Below are positions 1 to 6,430 of a DNA stretch of 6,445 nucleotides, piece after piece (position 1 is the stretch's first letter; each line of letters begins with the position of its first letter). Source of the stretch: Nanobdellati archaeon. Its GTDB lineage: Archaea > EX4484-52 > JAADEF01. The position numbers and the translations under genes are program-made. Below the pieces are notes generated by a model that saw only the letters and a list, made by a program, of their open reading frames with translations, was not told the DNA's origin and ran no database searches. Where the stretch lies: NCBI GenBank assembly GCA_026997215.1, contig JALWJP010000048.1, forward strand, positions 1 through 6,445. Direction: 5' to 3'.

Positions 1-915
1 ATTTATATCTTTCCTATAATGTGTGTTAAGCAAAAATATTCTTAATTGAGAAGGTTTATAGTCTTTAAGAGCTTCTTTGATAGTTACAAAGTTTTTTAGG
101 CTTTTACTCATTTTTGCTCCTTTTATGTTTACAAAATGAACATGCATCCAATAATTTGCAAAACGTTTTCCTGTTGCAGCCTCACTTTGAGCGATTTCAT
201 TTTCATGATGAGGGAATATAAGATCTTTCCCTCCCCCATGAATATCTAATGTTTCTCCTAAGTATTTCATACTCATTGCTGAGCATTCTATGTGCCAGCC
301 TGGCCTTCCCATACCGCAACATTGTGATGAAAATACAGCTTTTACTTTTTCATCTTCTTCTTTTTTTCTCTTCCATAAAGCGAAATCCTTGGTATCTAGT
401 TTCTCTGGATTAGGTTCTATTCTATGTTTGTTAAGTTCTTCTAAATTTTGATGAGATAACTTACCATATTCTTTGAACTTAGGAACATGAAAGTAAACAC
501 CATCTTTTATGCGATAAGCATATCCTTTTTCTTTGAGTATATTTATAAGATTATCTATATCAGTAATATGATCACTGACCTTGGGTTGCTTCCATGGTTT
601 TAAAACATTTAGCTCTTCCAATTCTTTTTCAAACTCCTCATTATAATATTCTGCTATTTCTTTGTATGTTTTACCTTCTTCTAAAGCTTTATTTATTATT
701 TTATCATCTACATCTGTTACATTTCTTACATACTTTACTTCATACCCTTTAAATTTGAACAATCTGTGTACAACATCAAAAAATACTGCTGTTCGCGCAT
801 GACCTATGTGAGCGTAATCATAAGGCGTTATACCGCAAACATACATTTTTATAACATTTTTTTGTTGAGGTTCAAACCTTTCCATTGTCTGAGTTAATGT
901 GTTGTATATCTTCAT
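1..915 (-). CDS. cysS: Cysteinyl-tRNA synthetase (CysRS), 3' end cut by the window edge
   Basis: This enzyme joins cysteine to tRNA-Cys in the cytoplasm, using ATP. The first 305 codons are present and in frame to base 1; the family is usually about 460 residues, so the end of the catalytic core and the anticodon-binding part are off the edge. Seen: the class I HIGH motif at residues 36-39 (within CGITPYDYAHIGHAR) and KMSKS at 268-272. By alignment to E. coli C28, C209, H234 and E238, the zinc ligands are C27, C211, H236 and E240. VTDVDDKI at 66-73 is the usual NITDIDDK block. The start at 915 is chosen over the ATG at 885 because it supplies the conserved N-terminal strand MKIYNTLT and has AAAGGTGG seven bases upstream. 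The gene begins inside the antiporter gene (44-base overlap, different frame), so the two are probably co-transcribed and translationally coupled. The identification is secure. Confidence 0.97.
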   Translation of the reverse strand, partial: MKIYNTLTQTMERFEPQQKNVIKMYVCGITPYDYAHIGHARTAVFFDVVHRLFKFKGYEVKYVRNVTDVDDKIINKALEEGKTYKEIAEYYNEEFEKELEELNVLKPWKQPKVSDHITDIDNLINILKEKGYAYRIKDGVYFHVPKFKEYGKLSHQNLEELNKHRIEPNPEKLDTKDFALWKRKKEEDEKVKAVFSSQCCGMGRPGWHIECSAMSMKYLGETLDIHGGGKDLIFPHHENEIAQSEAATGKRFANYWMHVHFVNIKGAKMSKSLKNFVTIKEALKDYKPSQLRIFLLNTHYRKDIN

Positions 916-2116
916 TATTAAACCACCTTTCTTTAATTATAGCAACTAATGATGCTAAGATAATGCTATAAAATACTATGGAGATGGCAGTAGTTAATAC
1001 TTCTTTTGAAGCGCCATAGTCTATTATCATTAAACTCAGTATAACAACGCTTATGCCTTTTGGCATAAATGTTGATAAGAACCACTTATCTTCGTACTTT
1101 ATTAATGTGAATATGACGTATCTTATTAAAATAATACTTAAAAGCAATCCTAATGCAGTTAGAGTCGTTAAAACATTGAATTCCCATAATAATCCTACCA
1201 TGACGAAGAACATTACTTTCAAAACAAATGAGAGTTGCTCGGTAGATGCAAAAATGGCTTTTCCTACAACTTTTTGCGAGAGATTTATATTAAAAGATTT
1301 GGAAATAGTAGGGATATTGCCTAAAATTAAACCAAATATAAATATTGCAATGGGTGCTGACCCTCCATAGTATTGCATAAACCAGTAAAGTGCAAAGATA
1401 TAAGCTAAAGTTAATAGATATTTGTAATTGGAAAATATTTCAGATTTTTCTATTTTTTTCAGAATATTTAACCATATGAATGCTGATGCAGTGCCTATAA
1501 CAATTGCTATAGATGCACTAGACAACATATTTTTTATAATTAAATTGATAGTTTCTGCACTTAATCTTTTTTGTTCTTGCATATAAAGTAGGAAAGTAAT
1601 TACAAACAAAATACTTAGAGCATCAGTCAAAGTGGCTTCTATTTTAAAGAAGTTTTTAACTGTCTCTTTTATTTTTAATTTAGATAATAAAGGATATGTT
1701 ACAATGCTTGCAGTACCTGTAACTAAAAAAGAAAATGCTAACAAAGCAAAGGTGTGCATATCAAATATTTTTATGAATTTTAAAACTGCAAATACAAATA
1801 AACTGCTTGTAAGATAAAGTAAGGTGGCTATTCCTGCTGATCTTTTGAAATCTTTAAAAAAACTTTTGAGATTAAGATTTAATCCTCCTTCAAAGATAAC
1901 AATGATTAAAGCAAATGTTGTGAATAATGATGTAAATGATGATGCCAATATCTCATCAGAAGTAAATATTTTTAACCCTTGAGATCCTAGTATTATTCCT
2001 GCTAAAATTAAGAAAAGAACATCAGGTATGCCTATTTTTACAAAAAGATATTCTGAAATTACTCCCCATACTAATAATGTTGCAATTAATAGTAATAACG
2101 CATCTATGGCAATCAT
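872..2116 (-). CDS. Cation:proton antiporter, CPA superfamily (Na+/H+ exchanger domain)
   Basis: This is an integral membrane protein of 414 residues, probably exchanging Na+ or K+ for H+ in ion and pH homeostasis. It is hydrophobic throughout, with about 11-13 predicted helices and a short charged C-terminal tail (about 396-414), so there is no large regulatory domain such as TrkA-N. Family hallmarks are visible: FEGGLNL at 75-81, the TM4 break at TGTAS (133-137), the ion-site helix IEATLTDALSIL (159-170), VMFFVMVGLL (301-310) and MPKGISVVIL (351-360). The ion-site pair is T164-D165, not the Asn-Asp of most CPA1 or the Asp-Asp of CPA2 proteins, and the usual acidic residue of the TM4 break (TD-P/A) is absent. 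The essential Asp is therefore kept with altered partners. The transported ion cannot be told from sequence. It is first in an operon with cysS and divergent from the phosphoesterase gene. No Shine-Dalgarno precedes the ATG, but a TATA box is centred 26-27 bases upstream, suggesting a leaderless message. The family is confident; the subfamily is not. Confidence 0.9.
   Translation of the reverse strand: MIAIDALLLLIATLLVWGVISEYLFVKIGIPDVLFLILAGIILGSQGLKIFTSDEILASSFTSLFTTFALIIVIFEGGLNLNLKSFFKDFKRSAGIATLLYLTSSLFVFAVLKFIKIFDMHTFALLAFSFLVTGTASIVTYPLLSKLKIKETVKNFFKIEATLTDALSILFVITFLLYMQEQKRLSAETINLIIKNMLSSASIAIVIGTASAFIWLNILKKIEKSEIFSNYKYLLTLAYIFALYWFMQYYGGSAPIAIFIFGLILGNIPTISKSFNINLSQKVVGKAIFASTEQLSFVLKVMFFVMVGLLWEFNVLTTLTALGLLLSIILIRYVIFTLIKYEDKWFLSTFMPKGISVVILSLMIIDYGASKEVLTTAISIVFYSIILASLVAIIKERWFNNEDIQHINSDNGKV
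923..930 (-). promoter_or_regulatory. Shine-Dalgarno site of cysS
   Basis: On the minus strand this reads AAAGGTGG, with seven bases between it and the ATG at 915. It lies inside the antiporter coding sequence and decides the cysS start in favour of 915 over the internal ATG at 885. GGTG matches the archaeal 16S rRNA 3' end (AUCACCUCC). It implies initiation on an operon message, not a separate leaderless transcript. Confidence 0.75.
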
Positions 2117-2138
2117 AAATATTATTTTCAGAAATAAC

Positions 2139-2146
2139 TATATAAA
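2139..2146. promoter_or_regulatory. Bidirectional TATA box between divergent operons
   Basis: The plus strand reads TATATAAA and the minus strand TTTATATA, the classic archaeal box A. Its centre (2142.5) is 26.5 bases from the antiporter ATG (2116) and 27.5 bases from the phosphoesterase ATG (2170), so archaeal spacing puts both transcription starts at or next to the start codons. Neither gene has a Shine-Dalgarno sequence, which fits two leaderless messages. The flanking hexamers AATAAC (plus) and TAAAAT (minus) each match the BRE pattern RNWAAW at five of six positions, so direction is not obviously fixed. The site and spacing are seen directly; function is inferred. Confidence 0.65.
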
Positions 2147-2169
2147 ATTTTAGTAATTAAACAACTTTT

Positions 2170-2778
2170 ATGAAGGTAATGTGTACCTCAGATTTCCATA
2201 TGTCATGGGAAAAAGCAAAAAAAGCAATAGATGAAGCAGTAAATAGAGATGTAGATATCTTTGTTAATACAGGGGATTTTCTTTCCAATGATTTTGCTAA
2301 TCGCGTTGCTCAAGAATTATGTAATGCTGGTTTAAAAGGTCTGTTTGTGGAAGGGAATTGGGATCATAATATTACTTTAGATATGCAAGAAGATGTAAGA
2401 TTATTAAAATACCAGCATGTCAAAATAAGTAGATATTATTTTTTTGGCATGGATGAAAAAATATATTATGACTGGGAAGATATGCTGTCCTTTACATCTT
2501 CAATTTCTTCAAATAAATTAATCTTTCTGACTCATGAGCCTCCAAAAGGTTTCTTAGATAAGATATGGAACGGCACTCATATAGGAAACGTGGATTATGC
2601 TGAATTTATTAAAAGGAAAAAACCTTTGTTGCACTGCTTTGGTCATGTTCATGAAGGTAATGGTTTTAAAAAAGTTTTTGAAAATACTTTGCTAGTTAAT
2701 GCAGCTGTTGCAGATATTCCTAAATCCTATGTTGTTGATCTAAAAAATCTTGAAATAGAAACTGTCGAATTAAGGTGA
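2170..2778 (+). CDS. Calcineurin-like metallophosphoesterase
   Basis: This is a 202-residue dinuclear-metal phosphoesterase, probably cytoplasmic because no signal peptide or membrane helix is seen. All superfamily motifs are present in order: D8-x-H10, G35-D36, G62-N63-W64-D65-H66 (the GNH[D/E] motif with Trp in place of His), T121-H122-E123-P124, and G158-H159-V160-H161. The expected metal ligands D8, H10, D36, N63, H122, H159 and H161 are therefore all there and an active enzyme is likely. The short length and the GHVHEG ending resemble the stand-alone Icc-like predicted phosphoesterases of archaea (COG2129 type), but the substrate cannot be inferred. The start at 2170 is preferred over the second ATG at 2179 because it lies 27.5 bases from the TATA box centre. 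It is the first gene of an operon whose second gene, pdaD, begins five bases after its stop codon. Confidence 0.9.
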   Translation: MKVMCTSDFHMSWEKAKKAIDEAVNRDVDIFVNTGDFLSNDFANRVAQELCNAGLKGLFVEGNWDHNITLDMQEDVRLLKYQHVKISRYYFFGMDEKIYYDWEDMLSFTSSISSNKLIFLTHEPPKGFLDKIWNGTHIGNVDYAEFIKRKKPLLHCFGHVHEGNGFKKVFENTLLVNAAVADIPKSYVVDLKNLEIETVELR

Positions 2779-2779
2779 T
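2772..2779 (+). promoter_or_regulatory. Shine-Dalgarno site of pdaD, overlapping the upstream stop codon
   Basis: AAGGTGAT is a long match to the archaeal 16S rRNA 3' end. It spans the phosphoesterase stop codon (TGA at 2776-2778) and lies three bases before the ATG at 2783. The arrangement suggests translational coupling of the two genes. The in-frame TAA at 2771-2773 rules out a start further upstream. Confidence 0.8.
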
Positions 2780-2782
2780 GTA

Positions 2783-3262
2783 ATGTTAGTCTATTTTAAT
2801 GGTGCTAAGGGAAAAAGCATACACAAACTTAATGCTTTTGATAAAGCTTTGATAAAAATGGGTATAGGTAATGCTAATCTTGTTAAATTGAGTAGTGTGT
2901 TGCCTGTGAACGCTAAAGTTGTTCGAGAATTGCCTACGGATATAAAAATAGGAGAAATTATACCAGCAGTATACGTGGATGTTTGTGTAAGAGAAGGTAA
3001 AGCAGCATGTGGCTTAGTTATAGGTTATAGAAAGGAAGGAGGTGGTCTCTTTTACGAATATAAAGGGAGCAATAAAGAAGAAGTTAATAGAATGTTAGAG
3101 GAAATGATAAAAGAAGCTTTTAAAATAAGAGAATGGGAATTAACTAAAATTGAGAAGATAGTTGTGGAAGTGGAAGGTAATGGTAAGGAATATGAATGTG
3201 GAGTAGTTATTGCTGCTTTTTTATCGTCTCATACACCTGAGATGCCTCGCGTTAAAGTATAA
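2783..3262 (+). CDS. pdaD: Pyruvoyl-dependent arginine decarboxylase (PvlArgDC)
   Basis: This 159-residue proenzyme decarboxylates arginine to agmatine in the cytoplasm, for polyamines and, in archaea, for the agmatidine of tRNA-Ile2. It should cleave itself between S37 and S38 (KLSSVLP; both codons AGT), giving a 37-residue beta chain and an alpha chain that starts with the pyruvoyl group. Alignment from memory to the M. jannaschii enzyme is close: LNAFDKALIKMGIGNANL corresponds to LNAFDGALLNAGIGNVNL, so its D35, N47, S52/S53 and E109 match D20, N32, S37/S38 and E92 (in FYEYKG). The EMIKEAFKIREWEL block (107-120) matches EMAKIGFEMRGWEL. The N-terminus is about 15 residues shorter than in M. 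jannaschii, and an upstream in-frame stop shows this is real. The C-terminus has a small tail (about 149-159) that overlaps the convergent membrane-protein gene. Ile is coded by ATA at 10 of 13 positions. The identification is strong. Confidence 0.95.
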   Translation: MLVYFNGAKGKSIHKLNAFDKALIKMGIGNANLVKLSSVLPVNAKVVRELPTDIKIGEIIPAVYVDVCVREGKAACGLVIGYRKEGGGLFYEYKGSNKEEVNRMLEEMIKEAFKIREWELTKIEKIVVEVEGNGKEYECGVVIAAFLSSHTPEMPRVKV

Positions 3263-3546
3263 AGTCCTTTGATGATTAGAAGTATCATAACTATGCTAAA
3301 GAATTTTGTTAATAAATTAGTGCCTCGAAACAATACTGCTATTCCTGCTAGAAGATCTATCCCTCCCATCCAATCAAAAAAATATCCCGAACTTATGCTT
3401 CCTAATAAGGATAGAGCACCTTTTATTATGTGAAACCATAGGAGACCTATGAGGATAAAGGATGATATGTTTTTATCATAAAAATAAAGCCATCCTGTTA
3501 GAATATCTATGAAACTTAATGCTACAACCGTTTTGCTTTGTCCCAT
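3229..3546 (-). CDS. Small four-helix membrane protein with an internal repeat, function unknown
   Basis: I do not recognise this 105-residue protein. It is very hydrophobic with about four membrane helices (roughly residues 7-23, 29-50, 60-75 and 79-98) and short polar loops, with no cysteines and no catalytic motif. Two halves resemble each other: IDILTG (13-18) with IDLLAG (63-68), and IIKGALSLLGSIS (40-52) with IIKGLYTLTRGIS (91-103). This is a direct repeat of a two-helix unit of about 50 residues, each with an Asp near the start of its first helix and a Lys-Gly in its second. It begins three bases after the ileS stop codon, with AGGTG nine bases upstream inside the last ileS codons, so it is the second gene of that operon. 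Its 3' end overlaps the convergent pdaD by 34 bases. Expression seems likely from the operon position and Shine-Dalgarno; the role is unknown. Confidence 0.75.
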   Translation of the reverse strand: MGQSKTVVALSFIDILTGWLYFYDKNISSFILIGLLWFHIIKGALSLLGSISSGYFFDWMGGIDLLAGIAVLFRGTNLLTKFFSIVMILLIIKGLYTLTRGISGV

Positions 3547-3549
3547 TGA

Positions 3550-6399
3550 TTATAACACCTGAAATTTAGCAGTTAGATTTTTATATGCGACTTCGTCATC
3601 TTTCTTTTCTATTTTTCCTAATTCCACACGAGAATTTGTTTCCTTCTCAATTGTTTCAAGATATTTTTCTAAAACACTACTACCTTCTAAAATAACTGTT
3701 GCTTTTTCATCAATTCTTTTACCTTTTTTCTTTCTTGCCATTTGTATATGTCTTATGAGTTCTCTTAAGAATCTTTCTTCCTTTAATTCCTCTGTTTCTG
3801 TAAAATCAATACAAATATTTCCTTCACATATATCTAATCTCTCAAACATCACTTCTTTTGTGTTAAACATAGATTTAATTAAATTAATGTTTTGCTTTGC
3901 TATTTTTAACATTTCTTCATCTTTCAACACCCAGCCTAATTTAAGCACGGGATACCTTTGCTTAACTTTGTACTGCTGTCTTAATCTTGCTGCTTCATCC
4001 ATTGCTTTATCTAAAAGTTCTATGAACCTTATAGACTTTATATCATGTATTTTGGAGTTATAAGGAGGTAATAGTTCAGCATGAACACTTACTTCGTTAC
4101 CTGTGTAAACATATTCTGCTAGGTAAGGAATAAAAGGAGCAAATAATTTGTTTAGTGTTGTGAATACATATCTTAAAGTTGTTTGAGCATATTCTTTATC
4201 CTCTCCTTCATAATTTAGGGCAACTCTATCACGTATCATCTTTATGTATTTTCTTGAAAAATCATGAAGCGCAAAATCCATAAGTTTTGTTGCAAGTTTA
4301 TGGAGCTCCACAAATTCTTCTAGATTCAATAGTTCTTGAAGTTTAGATATTATCCATTTATCCTCTATAGGTAATCTTGAAAAGTACTTTTCTATTTTTT
4401 CTTCTTCCTCTCCTGTATATGCTCCTCCATAAGTCTTTACGAATTGGTAAAGATTCCAATATGTTTGAAGGAATCTATGGATTTTAGCAAGTTCACCCCA
4501 ATTAAAATAGAAATTATTCCAAGGAGGTGAGCTAAGTAAATAAAGTCTTAAAGCATCTCTTCCATACTTTTCAATGGCTTCTTCTGGAGTGATCACATTC
4601 CCTATGCTTTTACTCATCTTTATTCCTTTAGCATCTAAAACTAAACCATGAAATATGATGCGAGTGAAGGGTTTTTTATCAAAAGTTATGATAGATGTAA
4701 TTAACTGAGAGTTCCACCATCCTCTTATTTGATCCGCTCCCTCTATTTGTAACTCGCTAGGCCATAGTTTTTCGAATAAATCTTTACGTTCAGGATAACC
4801 TAAAGATGCCCATGAAGCGACTCCTGAATCAAACCATACGTCAAGTACATCAGGTATTCTATGCATTACGTTACCGCATTTTTCGCATTTTATGGTAATT
4901 TCGTCAATATAAGGTCTGTGCATATCTTTAATATCTTTCTTGCCTGATCTGTCTTTTAACTCTCTTAAAGATCCTATTACTTCTATGTTTCCGCATTTTT
5001 CACATTCCCATATGGGCAAAGGTATTCCCCAATATCTTTGCCTTGAAATAGGCCAATCTTCTAAATTATCTAACCACGATTTAAATCTTTTTTTTGCCCA
5101 ATCGGGATGCCATTCTACTGTTTCATTTTCTTCAATTAACCTTTCTTTTATAGATGTGATTTTAAAGAACCATTGTGGCACCGCCATTAGAAGTAAAGGC
5201 GTAGAGCATCGCCAACATTTTGGATAATCGTGTTCTACTTCTTCTTCAAGTATGAGAGCATCACTATCTTTTAACCATTTTATGATAAGTGGATTAGCGT
5301 CGTAAGCAAATTTTCCTTTTAATTCTTCTCCCATTTCTTCTTTATAAGTTCCATCAAGATTTAGTGGAGCGATAATCTCTAATTTATAAGGTAGTGAGGC
5401 TTTATAATCTTCCCTACCATGACCAGGGGCCACATGAACTAAACCAGTACCTTCTTCTAAATTTACAAACATGGCATTTACTATAATTTCGTGACCTTTG
5501 ATAAGGGATTTAAGCCTAGGTATTTTTTCTTTGAAAGGATGCTCATATTGGAGACCTTCTAATTCTTTTCCTAAAATAGTATCTATTACCTCATAATTTT
5601 TTATATTCCATTTTTTCATAAGTTTCTTTACCAGATCTTTGGCAATAATCCACACTTCTTTGCGATCTTTTATTAACACTTTGGCGTATTCGAAGTTAGG
5701 GTGAACCATTATAGCTACATTAGCAGGTAGTGTCCAAGGGGTTGTAGTCCATATAACGAAATACTCATTAACAGCGTCTTTCCTTTTGAATTTCACAAAT
5801 ATAGAAGGATCACGTTTACTCATGTATTCTATCTCATTGTAGGCAACAGCAGTCTCGCATCTTGGACATACATGAACAGGATAAGCACCTTTATAAAGTA
5901 AACCTTTAGAATAAGCAACTTTAAACGTGTGCCAGGCCCCTTCCATATATTCATTAGATAACGTAAGATAAGGATTGTCAAAATCCATCCACACTCCTAA
6001 ATTTTCAAATTGCTCATTCATCACATCAATGTATTTGGTTGCAAAATCACGACATCGTGCAATAAAATTTTCTACGCCATGTTGTTCAATATCTTTTTTG
6101 CTTTTAAATCCCAATTCTTTCTCCACTTTAACTTCTATAGGCGTACCGTGGGTGTCATAACCTGGTTGATCCCATACGTTTCTTCCTCTCATTCTAATGA
6201 ATCTTATATATGCATCTTTCAGTATTTTGTTCCACGCAGTACCCATGTGTATGAATCCAGTTGCATAAGGAGGACCATCTAGAAAATAAAATTTGGGAAA
6301 TTTAGAGAACTTTGCTTTAACTTTGATTTTAATGTGCTCTTCTTTCCATTTTTTTATTACTTTTTCTTCCACCTCTGTGAAATTGTATGGCTTAAACAT
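3550..6399 (-). CDS. ileS: Isoleucyl-tRNA synthetase (IleRS), archaeal type
   Basis: This class Ia synthetase charges tRNA-Ile in the cytoplasm and edits mischarged valine. The 949-residue protein is complete, at the short end for archaeal IleRS (many have about 1,040). Seen in order: the HIGH motif as HMGT (51-54) after FLDGPPYATG; the CP1 editing domain (about 175-400) with WTTTPWTLPAN (217-227) and GTGLVHVAPGHGREDY (317-332), including the expected editing Asp (D331); WPISRQRYWG (449-458); GADQIRGWW (554-562); KMSKS (594-598); and a helical anticodon-binding domain (about 675-810, with HDFSRKYIKMIRDR). Possible metal-binding Cys pairs are C178/C181, C395/C398, C466/C469 and C505/C508; the last two pairs look like one zinc ribbon. 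The ATG at 6399 gives the expected N-terminus (YNFTEVEEKVIKKW). There is no Shine-Dalgarno; a TATA-like box 27.5 bases upstream suggests a leaderless message. It is first in an operon with the small membrane protein. The identification is secure. Confidence 0.98.
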   Translation of the reverse strand: MFKPYNFTEVEEKVIKKWKEEHIKIKVKAKFSKFPKFYFLDGPPYATGFIHMGTAWNKILKDAYIRFIRMRGRNVWDQPGYDTHGTPIEVKVEKELGFKSKKDIEQHGVENFIARCRDFATKYIDVMNEQFENLGVWMDFDNPYLTLSNEYMEGAWHTFKVAYSKGLLYKGAYPVHVCPRCETAVAYNEIEYMSKRDPSIFVKFKRKDAVNEYFVIWTTTPWTLPANVAIMVHPNFEYAKVLIKDRKEVWIIAKDLVKKLMKKWNIKNYEVIDTILGKELEGLQYEHPFKEKIPRLKSLIKGHEIIVNAMFVNLEEGTGLVHVAPGHGREDYKASLPYKLEIIAPLNLDGTYKEEMGEELKGKFAYDANPLIIKWLKDSDALILEEEVEHDYPKCWRCSTPLLLMAVPQWFFKITSIKERLIEENETVEWHPDWAKKRFKSWLDNLEDWPISRQRYWGIPLPIWECEKCGNIEVIGSLRELKDRSGKKDIKDMHRPYIDEITIKCEKCGNVMHRIPDVLDVWFDSGVASWASLGYPERKDLFEKLWPSELQIEGADQIRGWWNSQLITSIITFDKKPFTRIIFHGLVLDAKGIKMSKSIGNVITPEEAIEKYGRDALRLYLLSSPPWNNFYFNWGELAKIHRFLQTYWNLYQFVKTYGGAYTGEEEEKIEKYFSRLPIEDKWIISKLQELLNLEEFVELHKLATKLMDFALHDFSRKYIKMIRDRVALNYEGEDKEYAQTTLRYVFTTLNKLFAPFIPYLAEYVYTGNEVSVHAELLPPYNSKIHDIKSIRFIELLDKAMDEAARLRQQYKVKQRYPVLKLGWVLKDEEMLKIAKQNINLIKSMFNTKEVMFERLDICEGNICIDFTETEELKEERFLRELIRHIQMARKKKGKRIDEKATVILEGSSVLEKYLETIEKETNSRVELGKIEKKDDEVAYKNLTAKFQVL
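3556..3560 (-). promoter_or_regulatory. Shine-Dalgarno site of the small membrane protein
   Basis: On the minus strand this reads AGGTG, nine bases before the ATG at 3546 and within the final codons of ileS (Gln-Val before Leu-stop). It supports translation of the 105-residue gene from the ileS message. Confidence 0.6.
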
Positions 6400-6422
6400 A
6401 TAATATACTTCTTTTGATAAAC

Positions 6423-6430
6423 TTTTAAAA
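6423..6430 (-). promoter_or_regulatory. Probable TATA box of the ileS operon
   Basis: TTTTAAAA is centred 27.5 bases upstream of the ileS ATG, the same spacing as at the divergent promoter at 2139-2146, and there is no Shine-Dalgarno sequence in between. This fits a leaderless transcript. The box is weaker than TTTATATA. An alternative, ATATAT at 6440-6445, would give a short untranslated leader. The assignment is inferred from position and base content. Confidence 0.45.

Noticed and set aside
883..885. ATG as an alternative start for cysS
   Set aside because: It would drop the conserved KIYNTLT strand, and the ATG at 915 has a well-placed Shine-Dalgarno.
1053..1370. Open frame of 105 codons on the plus strand
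   Set aside because: It lies wholly antisense to conserved antiporter helices, has no promoter or ribosome site, and its translation resembles no family.
1936..1942. ATGATGA resembling a C box of a C/D guide RNA
   Set aside because: No D box (CTGA) follows at a suitable distance, and the stretch is antisense coding sequence of the antiporter.
2778..2780. ATG overlapping the phosphoesterase stop as a pdaD start
   Set aside because: It is followed at once by TAA and is in the wrong frame; pdaD starts at 2783.
3470..3474. Five-T run as a terminator for the pdaD transcript
   Set aside because: It is too short for the AT-rich background and lies about 200 bases past the stop, inside the opposing gene.
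4940..5227. Open frame of 95 codons on the plus strand
   Set aside because: It is antisense to the catalytic core of ileS and is explained as a shadow of that gene; the same holds for the plus-strand frames at 3755-4063 and 5975-6282.
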